Positions 1-5,402 of a stretch of DNA of 5,402 bases are shown here, one piece after another (the stretch's first letter is position 1; each line of letters opens with the position of its first letter). The DNA comes from CAZNQW01 sp964575225. Its GTDB lineage: Bacteria > Chloroflexota > Anaerolineae > JAAYZQ01. The notes beneath the pieces were generated by a model. The model was given only the letters and a program-made list of their open reading frames with translations. It was not told the DNA's origin and ran no database searches. Made by a program: the position numbers and the translations under genes. The stretch spans positions 1 through 5,402 of the forward strand of contig CAZNQW010000261.1 in NCBI GenBank assembly GCA_964575225.1, read 5' to 3'.

Positions 1-178
1 CAGGCTGGATCATCATTTTGACATTTTGTTCAATCGCTTAACTTGTGACCAATGGTGTAAGGGCAAAATGGGGGTTACCGGCAGAGACTTTTCGGCGATC
101 CCACGATAGACCGTGCTCCCTGGGCGGGGCAAATCCTGTAAAACTAATGAAATACAACACAGGGAATTGACTGTACGC
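1..178. other. Leader region upstream of the kinase gene
   Basis: No gene is supported here. A perfect TTGACA hexamer (18-23) resembles a -35 box, but the best -10 candidates 14-18 bases downstream match only about half the consensus. The 12-base element at 67-78 lies in it. A 13-codon frame (ATG 68 to TAG 109) and the in-frame GTG at 113 of the kinase frame are also present but unsupported. The end of an upstream gene cannot be recognised. Confidence 0.5.
67..78 (+). repeat. 12-base element shared with 3642-3653 (inverted copy)
   Basis: AATGGGGGTTAC here is the exact reverse complement of GTAACCCCCATT at 3642-3653. This copy lies about 100 bases before the likely kinase start. Both copies fall in the small non-coding part of the window, which makes chance less likely than for a random pair, but two copies are thin evidence for a regulatory site. 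Confidence 0.4.
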
Positions 179-2326
179 ATGATGAATCAATCACTGTCAG
201 CTCATGCCACCCCCAGTGACGACCAGGGCGTGCCACTCGACGCCGTCTGCCAAAGCATTATCGAACACAGCCGGGATTGCATCAAGATCCTCGACCTAGA
301 CGGTCGACTCAAATTCATGAGTGAGGGCGGCAAACGCTTGTTGCGCATCCAGGATCTATCCCAGTACCTGGATATGCCGTACGAGTCTTTCTGGCAAGAC
401 TCTGACCGCGTGGCCACCTTGGAGGCTATGGCCCGCGCTCGTTCCGGAGAGGTGGGTCGTTTCCAGGGATACTGCCCCACCGCAGATGGCACTCCCAAAT
501 GGTGGGATGTGGTGATAAGCCCAATTCTAGGCTCAGAAGGTCAGGTCGAGCGACTGCTGGCAATCTCCAGGGACACCACCGAACACAGGGCAATAGATGA
601 GGCGCTGCGAGCCAGTGAACAAAAAATAAACGCGCTTTTCGACTTACTGCCAATCGGCGTTTCGATCCTGGATAAGGATCGACGGGTCGTGCGAGATAAC
701 CCTGCCCTTCACAGGATCCTAGATCTGTCCAGAGAAGGCTTGCAGGCGGGCGCTCATGTAACCCGGGACTACCTGCGGCCCGATGGGACGCCCATGCCGA
801 CCGAGGAATTTCCCAGTGTGCGGGCCGTCCGTGAGCGTCGGCCGGCAAAAGGTCAGATCGGGATAGTCAAAGAAGACGGCACGGTCACCTGGACCGAGGT
901 CAATGCCGTGCCCGTTGAGCTGGACGACTGGCGAGCGATTATCACCACCACGGACGTTACCCTGCGCAGGCAGGCGGAGGAGGCCCTTCACCGGGCAAAT
1001 GAGGAACTAGAACGGCGGGTGGAGGAGCGCACCGAGAAGCTGCTGGAGACCAATCGTCGCCTGGAACTCGAGATTGGCGAGCGGTGGAAGGTGGAAGAGG
1101 AATTGCGCCGCACCGAGCAGGAATTGGAACAGCGCGTCGAGGAAAGAACTCGTGAGCTCGCAACGTTGTTGGAGATATCGAACGCCGTGGCTCTGTCAAA
1201 TGAGCAGGAGCCACTACTGCATCGGATCCTGGAACTGCTTGAGGCAGTGGTTAACTACCAAGGAGCAACCGTCTACCAGCTGGAGAATGATGTGCTCAAA
1301 GCCCGGATGCACCGAGGTCCCCTACCCCTGGAGGAGGTGCAGAAGCTGCACCTGCCGGTGGAACGGCCCTCCCTGGCCTACGAGCTGCTGTCGACGCAGA
1401 AGCCGATCTGCATCCCCGATGTTCGCTCGGATACCGCATCGGCCGCCGCATTGCGTCAGGTTGCGGGCGAGCGCTTCGACTCCCTGTTCGGCTACATCCG
1501 CTCCTGGCTCGGGATCCCTCTGGCGGTAAAAGGTGTGATGGTGGGCCTTGTGACCTTGCAGCGAAGCGAGCCGGGCGCTTTTGACGAGCGCGAAACGGAA
1601 CTGGCCCAGGCTTTTGCTGGCCAATTGGCAGTGGCCCTGGAGAATGCTCGGCTCTACCACCAGGCGCAGGGGCTGGCTGCCATGGAGGAACGACAGCACC
1701 TGGCCCGCGAACTGCACGATGCCGTAAGCCAAACGCTCTTTTCGGCGAGTTTGGCAGCCGACATCCTGCCCCGCCTGTGGCAGGAGGACCGCGAGTCAGG
1801 GCTGGAGTGCCTGACCGAAGTGCGCCATCTCACACGGGGGGCCCTGGCTGAGATGCGCGCCCTTCTCTTGGAACTGCGACCTTTGGCCTTGGCACAGGCC
1901 GATCTAACGGCTCTCCTCCATCAACTGGCCGAGGCCGCCAGCAGCCGGACGCGCATTCCGGTGGTCGTCCACGTCGACCCTCACTGTCCCTTGCCGGTTG
2001 ACGTGCGGATAGCGCTCTATCGGATTGTGCAGGAAGCCCTGAACAACATCTCCAAGCATTCCGAGGCACGGAAAGCCGCCATCAATCTGCGCTGCACACC
2101 CCTGGATCCACCCGCCGATTCGGCAGATCCTATCGTGCAGGTGGAATTGTCCGTCGTCGACGATGGCCGCGGATGCGACACAACCTGCCTCGGTGAGGGC
2201 GGAAAGGGCATGGGCATGGGCATCATGCATGAACGAGCCAAAGCCGTGGGCGCCTCCTTTCGATTTGCCAGTGAGGTGGGAAAGGGCACATCGGTCATCA
2301 TCAATTGGCCAGCGTACAACAGGTAA
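179..2326 (+). CDS. Cytoplasmic PAS-PAS-GAF sensor histidine kinase (HisKA_3 / NarX-DegS type)
   Basis: Autophosphorylating sensor kinase, 715 residues from this start. Domains seen: PAS about 22-140, ending in an RDTTEHR-type PAC motif; second PAS about 145-265; charged coiled coil about 265-330; GAF about 330-495; HisKA_3 dimerisation region with box ELHDAVSQ and phosphoacceptor His513; HATPase domain about 605-712 with N box EALNN (Glu619, Asn622, Asn623), G1 box DDGRG (661-665) and glycine-rich lid GKGMGMG (675-681). No signal peptide or membrane segment is visible, so it should be soluble and sense a cytoplasmic or diffusible cue; the ligand cannot be read from the sequence. The start is uncertain. 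The frame opens upstream to a GTG at 113 without a ribosome site. ATG at 179 (or 182) has AGGGA at 161-165, a rather long 13-16 bases away. The response regulator begins 29 bases after the stop, so the two are very likely cotranscribed partners. Confidence 0.93.
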   Translation: MMNQSLSAHATPSDDQGVPLDAVCQSIIEHSRDCIKILDLDGRLKFMSEGGKRLLRIQDLSQYLDMPYESFWQDSDRVATLEAMARARSGEVGRFQGYCPTADGTPKWWDVVISPILGSEGQVERLLAISRDTTEHRAIDEALRASEQKINALFDLLPIGVSILDKDRRVVRDNPALHRILDLSREGLQAGAHVTRDYLRPDGTPMPTEEFPSVRAVRERRPAKGQIGIVKEDGTVTWTEVNAVPVELDDWRAIITTTDVTLRRQAEEALHRANEELERRVEERTEKLLETNRRLELEIGERWKVEEELRRTEQELEQRVEERTRELATLLEISNAVALSNEQEPLLHRILELLEAVVNYQGATVYQLENDVLKARMHRGPLPLEEVQKLHLPVERPSLAYELLSTQKPICIPDVRSDTASAAALRQVAGERFDSLFGYIRSWLGIPLAVKGVMVGLVTLQRSEPGAFDERETELAQAFAGQLAVALENARLYHQAQGLAAMEERQHLARELHDAVSQTLFSASLAADILPRLWQEDRESGLECLTEVRHLTRGALAEMRALLLELRPLALAQADLTALLHQLAEAASSRTRIPVVVHVDPHCPLPVDVRIALYRIVQEALNNISKHSEARKAAINLRCTPLDPPADSADPIVQVELSVVDDGRGCDTTCLGEGGKGMGMGIMHERAKAVGASFRFASEVGKGTSVIINWPAYNR

Positions 2327-2342
2327 TCGAAGGAACCGCTTT

Positions 2343-2348
2343 GGAGGA
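2343..2348 (+). promoter_or_regulatory. Ribosome binding site of the NarL-type regulator
   Basis: GGAGGA lies 7 bases before ATG 2356. It fixes the start there and argues against the upstream in-frame TTG at 2305, which would overlap the kinase gene and has no such site. It sits in the 29-base gap after the kinase stop codon, as expected for an operon pair. Confidence 0.85.
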
Positions 2349-2355
2349 TAGAATC

Positions 2356-3045
2356 ATGAGCGAGGGCCAGGTCATTCGCATCCTGATTGTTGACGACCAC
2401 GTCCTAGTACGCACCGGGCTCAAACTGTTTTTGCGGGCCTTTCCCGATCTCATGCTGGTGGGCGAAGCCAGCAGCGGAGAAGAGGCCATAGGCCTGTGCA
2501 CCGACGCCGAGGCGGACGTGGTGCTTATGGATCTTGTGATGCCTGGCATAGGAGGTGTCGCTGCGATTCAAGCCATCCGAACGCAGTGCCCGCAAACTAG
2601 GGTGATTGCCCTGACCAATGCCCAGGATGTGGACATGGTGCAGAGCGCCCTACGGGCAGGCGCCACGAGTTACCTATTGAAGAATGTGACCGCCGATGAG
2701 TTGGCAGCAGCCATTCGCGGTGCCAGGGCAGGCCGATCCACGCTGGCGCCGGAAGCGACCCAGGCACTGATCGAGGCGACGCTGCACCCCTCGTCCCCTT
2801 CCTCTGAACTGCCGTTTAGCCTGACCTCGCGCGAGCGTGAAGTCCTGGCTTGGATGGTCAAAGGGCTGAGCAACACTGAGATCGCCAAGCAACTCACGGT
2901 AAGCCCCGAAACGGTCAAGTTCCACGTGAGCAACATCCTATCCAAGCTGGGCTGTGCTAGTCGCACCGAAGCAGTTGCAATAGCCGTTGGGCAAGGTTGG
3001 GTGGCCCATCCCACAGGCGGCTCCCCGGATTTCGGCTCAAACTAA
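2356..3045 (+). CDS. NarL/FixJ-family response regulator (receiver + LuxR-type HTH)
   Basis: DNA-binding response regulator, 229 residues, a normal length for the family. The receiver domain (about 7-125) has every expected residue: acidic pair Asp13-Asp14, phosphoacceptor Asp59 in VVLMDLVMPG, Thr87 and Lys109 in YLLKN. A linker (about 126-152) leads to a GerE/LuxR-type helix-turn-helix (about 155-216): LTSREREVLAWMVKGLSNTEIA, then the recognition helix region SPETVKFHVSNILSKLG. It is most likely phosphorylated by the adjacent HisKA_3 kinase; HisKA_3 kinases typically pair with NarL-type regulators. An intrinsic terminator 25 bases after its stop ends the kinase-regulator unit. Its target promoters are unknown. 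A 12-base sequence shared upstream of the kinase and of the haloperoxidase gene is one candidate site. The functional class is secure; the regulated process is not. Confidence 0.96.
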   Translation: MSEGQVIRILIVDDHVLVRTGLKLFLRAFPDLMLVGEASSGEEAIGLCTDAEADVVLMDLVMPGIGGVAAIQAIRTQCPQTRVIALTNAQDVDMVQSALRAGATSYLLKNVTADELAAAIRGARAGRSTLAPEATQALIEATLHPSSPSSELPFSLTSREREVLAWMVKGLSNTEIAKQLTVSPETVKFHVSNILSKLGCASRTEAVAIAVGQGWVAHPTGGSPDFGSN

Positions 3046-3070
3046 CTCCCCAACTGGGTAGGTCAACCCC

Positions 3071-3102
3071 CCCCAGGCAGCCGTTGTGGCCTGGGGTTTT
3101 TT
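3071..3102 (+). terminator. Rho-independent terminator after the kinase-regulator pair
   Basis: A perfect 8-bp stem (CCCCAGGC at 3071-3078 with GCCTGGGG at 3089-3096) with a 10-base loop is followed directly by six T residues (3097-3102). It begins 25 bases after the regulator stop codon. No T tract follows the stem on the opposite strand, so it acts in the + direction only. It implies that the next gene needs read-through or its own promoter. Confidence 0.9.
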
Positions 3103-3112
3103 GTCGGATAAT
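3084..3112 (+). promoter_or_regulatory. Possible sigma70-like promoter for the stand-alone receiver gene
   Basis: TTGTGG (3084-3089, 3 of 6 to the -35 consensus) and GATAAT (3107-3112, 5 of 6 to the -10 consensus) are separated by 17 bases, about 60 bases upstream of ATG 3174. The -35 half overlaps the terminator loop and stem. The support is consensus matching only, with a weak -35, so this is a tentative call. It is listed because the gene lies just behind a strong terminator. Confidence 0.25.
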
Positions 3113-3160
3113 GAGACGGTTCCTGCCGATCATTTTTTCTTTCGCTATGGCAGTTTGCAG

Positions 3161-3166
3161 AAGGGA
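3161..3166 (+). promoter_or_regulatory. Ribosome binding site deciding the start of the stand-alone receiver
   Basis: AAGGGA lies 7 bases before ATG 3174. The same frame is open much further upstream, through the terminator and into the preceding gene. This site and the first receiver beta strand (IRVLVVD), starting 14 residues in, place the real start at 3174 rather than at ATG 3111 or 3147. Confidence 0.7.
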
Positions 3167-3173
3167 AAAAGCG

Positions 3174-3578
3174 ATGCAGCCAGTACTGCAATATGACCAA
3201 GCCCCATGTCAGCGCATCCGTGTGCTCGTGGTGGATGGGCACGCTGCCGTGCGACATGCCATGGCGACCTTTGTCGGTGCGTTTGACGACCTGGAACTAG
3301 CCGGCGAGGCAACCAGCGGCGAAGAAGCTCTTGACCTTTGTGATTGCCGTTACCCCGATGTTGTTCTCATGGCCATCAACATGCCCGGCCTTTCGGCCGC
3401 CGAAACCACCCGCACCATTCGGAAACGTTGGCCCATCATCCAGGTGATAGGCATGAGCACGTTCCAGGAAGAGGAGCAAGTGCCTGAGATGCTGCGGGCC
3501 GGGGCGATGGGCTACATGCTCAAGAACGTCTCGGCCGAGGAGTTGGCAGGCATGATTCGCCAAGCTCACACCGCGTGA
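3174..3578 (+). CDS. Stand-alone degenerate receiver domain (pseudo-receiver, no phosphoacceptor Asp)
   Basis: This 134-residue protein is a single receiver (CheY-like) domain with no output domain. It aligns without gaps to the receiver of the regulator just upstream; by hand count about 56 of 117 positions are identical. The phosphoacceptor position is Ala67 (VVLMAINMPG, codon GCC at 3372-3374) where Asp is expected. The second acidic-pocket residue is Gly22 (VVDGH). Asp21, the switch Ser95 and Lys117 (YMLKN) are retained. It should fold as a receiver but cannot be phosphorylated at the usual site. Plausible roles (inference) are an adaptor or decoy that binds the kinase or dimerises with the full-length regulator, or a signal-independent partner. 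I see no frameshifted remnant of a helix-turn-helix domain after the stop. The retained frame, ribosome site and hydrophobic core favour a functioning gene over a decaying one, though decay after duplication remains possible. Confidence 0.85.
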   Translation: MQPVLQYDQAPCQRIRVLVVDGHAAVRHAMATFVGAFDDLELAGEATSGEEALDLCDCRYPDVVLMAINMPGLSAAETTRTIRKRWPIIQVIGMSTFQEEEQVPEMLRAGAMGYMLKNVSAEELAGMIRQAHTA

Positions 3579-3614
3579 GGAGAAAACGGAAAAGCAAATG
3601 CCCACAGCCAAGAC

Positions 3615-3622
3615 AAGGAGGT
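3615..3622 (+). other. Orphan Shine-Dalgarno-like sequence in the gap before the haloperoxidase gene
   Basis: AAGGAGGT is a near-ideal match to the ribosomal anti-SD, yet no usable start codon follows at 5-10 bases. The next ATG (3640-3642) is 17 bases further on and is followed at once by TAA. It lies in the 135-base gap between the pseudo-receiver stop and the haloperoxidase start, where I find no gene and no terminator. It may be a chance purine-rich stretch. Confidence 0.3.
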
Positions 3623-3641
3623 GTGTCCCAAATCAAGGCAT

Positions 3642-3653
3642 GTAACCCCCATT
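3642..3653 (-). repeat. Inverted copy of the 12-base element, upstream of the haloperoxidase gene
   Basis: GTAACCCCCATT on the + strand, reverse complement of 67-78. It ends 60 bases before ATG 3714, a position suitable for an operator or activator site. A role as the NarL-type regulator's binding site is only a guess. Confidence 0.4.
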
Positions 3654-3700
3654 GCAGTTCAGACCGAGCGTATCTTCAGATGACCGTGTGTAAAAAACGA

Positions 3701-3706
3701 AGGGAG
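3701..3706 (+). promoter_or_regulatory. Ribosome binding site of the haloperoxidase-like gene
   Basis: AGGGAG lies 7 bases before ATG 3714. It supports that start, which also gives a complete Sec signal peptide directly after the initiator Met. Confidence 0.8.
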
Positions 3707-3713
3707 AAATTAG

Positions 3714-5402
3714 ATGTCATACCGCACATTCTTTGAGCGCCTGCTTCTGGCCCTCGTGCTCGTCTCGCTGATTCTCAGTGGCACTGGACCGTTGGCCGTG
3801 CGAGCGCAAGCCCCTGAGAACGGCAACGGACCGAACTATGCAGAAAAAGCGGCCCAAGTCAAGGAAAAGCAGGACCAACGGATCAACCAGGTTGACCGGC
3901 AAGCCGCGGCTGAGCGCGCGGCCGAATCTGGTTTTGTGCTGGAAGCGATGGGCACGGCCGACATGGCCATGCCCGGCGAGGCGCCTCGCTACTTCAGCCA
4001 CCCCAACTATGCCAACAGCCCCCTGCCGGGCAACATCGTCACCGAATGGAATGCCATCGCCCAGGAGATTCTCCAGCCCACACCCATGCCGGGCATGCCA
4101 ATGACCATGGGTGACATTTCCATGGCAACCGCCTTTGTCTACCTCGCCTACATGCAGGCGGCGGTGTACGACGCGCTGGTGGCGATTGAGGGGGGGTACC
4201 AACCGTATGCCTATCAGGGAGGACCCAGCCCTGACGCATCGCATGCGGCTGCAGTGGCCACGGCTGCATACACCGTCCTCAAGCATTACCTCCCCTACGA
4301 GCCGACTCTTGACGGCAAGTACGCCGCCTCGCTCGAAGCGGTTCCCGATGGTCTCGAGAAAACCGCGGGAATCGCCTTGGGCCAGGATGCCGCTGCCGCC
4401 ATCATCGCTCTTCGAGCCGGCGATGGCTTGCTCGCCCCCGATACATACACCCTTCCGGCCCCTGGCCCGGGTGTATGGGAGCCGACACTGATGCTGCCCG
4501 GCGGAACTCTTGCGCCGCCTGTAGATCCCTGGATGGCGTTGCTAAAGCCGTTTTTGCGTGCTGAACCAGACCAATATCGCCCGGGACCCCCTCCAGATCT
4601 CACCAGTCCTGAATACGCAGCCGACTTGAATGAGGTTCAGGAAATTGGCGGCGCTGTAAGCGCCTTGCGGACGCCCGAGCAAACACAGATAGCTCAATTC
4701 TGGACGACCAACATGGTCATCCAGACCAACGTCTCGTATCGGCAGCTCGCAAGCAAGCACGGCCTCAATCTGATCGACACCGCCCGCCTGATGGCAATAG
4801 GCAACATGGTTGCTACCGATAGTCTCATTGCCACTTTCGACACAAAATACTTTTACAACTTCTGGCGGCCGGTAACGGCCATCCAGAGGGCCGACACGGA
4901 TGGAAACGATGCGACGGTTGCCGATCCCACCTGGCTGCCAGCCGTGATGACGCCGAACTTTCCCGAGTACGTGGCAGGGCATGGTTCCTTTGTCTCGGCG
5001 CAGGCTGAAGTCTACACCCAGTTCTTCGGCACGCCCGAGATCGAGATCGATGTGGAGAGCAGTGTCACAGGCACAACACGGCACTATGCCACAGCCGACG
5101 AGTTACGAACGGAAATCATCGACGCCCGGACCTGGGGCGGGCTCCACTTCCGCAACTCTAGCGTGCTGGCGGTAGCCCTGGGACAGCAACTCGTAACGGA
5201 TGCCCTGGCGAGTCATTTTCTTGCCGACCCCGCCTCAGAAGTCGGCAATCCACTGATCGAGCGTGCGTACGCCAGTGACCTTCAGGCAGGATTGGGCGAG
5301 ATTGCTCCTGTGTTCGTCATCCTCCCAACTCCTTTGCCCGCAGGAAATCTGACAGGATTCCAGACCTGGAACCAGGCCAAACCGGCGGCTATATACAAAT
5401 AC
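3714..5402 (+). CDS. Secreted vanadium-dependent haloperoxidase / PAP2-type protein (3' end outside window)
   Basis: Open for 563 codons to the window edge with no stop. The N terminus is a Sec signal peptide: Arg4/Arg9, hydrophobic core 10-22, likely cleavage after AQA at 31-33. The mature enzyme should therefore be exported. A charged helical stretch (about 42-72) precedes the all-helical body, which has family-typical segments such as MQAAVYDAL (147-155), LTSPEYAADLNEV (296-308) and RTPEQTQIAQFW (319-330). The vanadate/phosphate site is present: Lys378-x6-Arg385-Pro386, PEYVAGH with His423, and Arg472-x5-His478 in ARTWGGLHFR. The usual Ser of the PSGH motif is Ala421. Phe416 sits where the fungal chloroperoxidase has Phe and bromoperoxidases have His. 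Known members oxidise halides with hydrogen peroxide; related PAP2 proteins are acid phosphatases, so the activity is not settled. All catalytic motifs lie inside the window, so only a C-terminal tail should be missing. Confidence 0.92.
   Translation, partial: MSYRTFFERLLLALVLVSLILSGTGPLAVRAQAPENGNGPNYAEKAAQVKEKQDQRINQVDRQAAAERAAESGFVLEAMGTADMAMPGEAPRYFSHPNYANSPLPGNIVTEWNAIAQEILQPTPMPGMPMTMGDISMATAFVYLAYMQAAVYDALVAIEGGYQPYAYQGGPSPDASHAAAVATAAYTVLKHYLPYEPTLDGKYAASLEAVPDGLEKTAGIALGQDAAAAIIALRAGDGLLAPDTYTLPAPGPGVWEPTLMLPGGTLAPPVDPWMALLKPFLRAEPDQYRPGPPPDLTSPEYAADLNEVQEIGGAVSALRTPEQTQIAQFWTTNMVIQTNVSYRQLASKHGLNLIDTARLMAIGNMVATDSLIATFDTKYFYNFWRPVTAIQRADTDGNDATVADPTWLPAVMTPNFPEYVAGHGSFVSAQAEVYTQFFGTPEIEIDVESSVTGTTRHYATADELRTEIIDARTWGGLHFRNSSVLAVALGQQLVTDALASHFLADPASEVGNPLIERAYASDLQAGLGEIAPVFVILPTPLPAGNLTGFQTWNQAKPAAIYKY

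Noticed and set aside
1..16. Divergent gene on the - strand starting at an ATG near position 16
   Set aside because: Only five codons are in the window and no ribosome site precedes it.
18..23. TTGACA as a kinase promoter -35 box
   Set aside because: No convincing -10 hexamer lies 15-19 bases downstream, so the promoter is not called; the hexamer is noted only in the leader entry.
68..109. 13-codon leader peptide (ATG 68 to TAG 109) before the kinase
   Set aside because: An AAGGG lies just upstream, but at only about 4 bases. The peptide has no regulatory codon run, and no attenuator-like hairpin follows. Too short to support.
113..178. GTG at 113 as the kinase start, adding 22 residues
   Set aside because: No ribosome binding site precedes it and the extra residues are not domain-like. 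ATG 179/182 is preferred, although its own site is at a long spacing, so the extended start is not fully excluded.
426..848. 140-codon - strand frame inside the kinase PAS region
   Set aside because: Low-complexity Arg/Pro-rich translation, no ribosome site seen, and complete overlap with well-supported kinase domains.
2997..3173. N-terminal extension of the stand-alone receiver back to 2997
   Set aside because: It would overlap the preceding regulator and pass through the terminator; the extra sequence shows no domain, and a ribosome site supports ATG 3174.
3658..3680. Direct repeat TTCAGA (3658-3663 and 3675-3680) before the haloperoxidase gene
   Set aside because: Six bases at a 17-base offset is within chance expectation and has no further symmetry.
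3717..4286. 189-codon open frame on the - strand inside the haloperoxidase gene
   Set aside because: Its translation is rich in His, Arg and Gly with no recognisable domain, and it is fully antisense to a gene with clear signal peptide and active-site motifs. It is a shadow of GC-rich codon usage.

Overview
The window holds a two-component signalling cluster followed by a secreted enzyme gene, all on the + strand and tightly packed. The base composition (roughly 60% GC by eye), a histidine-box region running into FSASLAADILPRLW, a cytoplasmic PAS-PAS-GAF histidine kinase paired with a NarL-type regulator, and a Sec-exported vanadium haloperoxidase-like protein all resemble Chloroflexota (Anaerolineae/Caldilineae type). 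This is judged from remembered family features, not from a search.

Layout: 1-178 is a leader region with no gene I can support. A soluble sensor histidine kinase (about 179-2326) is followed after 29 bases by a full-length NarL/FixJ response regulator (2356-3045) with a strong ribosome binding site. A clear intrinsic terminator (3071-3102) closes this pair. Next comes a short gene (3174-3578) for a stand-alone receiver domain. It is obviously related to the preceding regulator, but it has lost the phosphoacceptor aspartate (Ala in its place), one of the two acidic-pocket residues (Gly), and the DNA-binding domain. After a 135-base gap, a gene for an exported vanadium-dependent haloperoxidase / PAP2-type protein starts at 3714 and runs off the end of the window with its predicted active site complete.

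How they may work together (inference): the kinase senses an intracellular signal through its PAS/GAF domains and phosphorylates the NarL-type regulator. The phosphorylation-dead receiver could modulate this pair by binding the kinase or by dimerising with the regulator's receiver domain. The haloperoxidase-like enzyme is a candidate target or neighbour. A 12-base sequence occurs once upstream of the kinase (67-78) and once, inverted, upstream of the haloperoxidase gene (3642-3653), which hints at shared control but is unproven.
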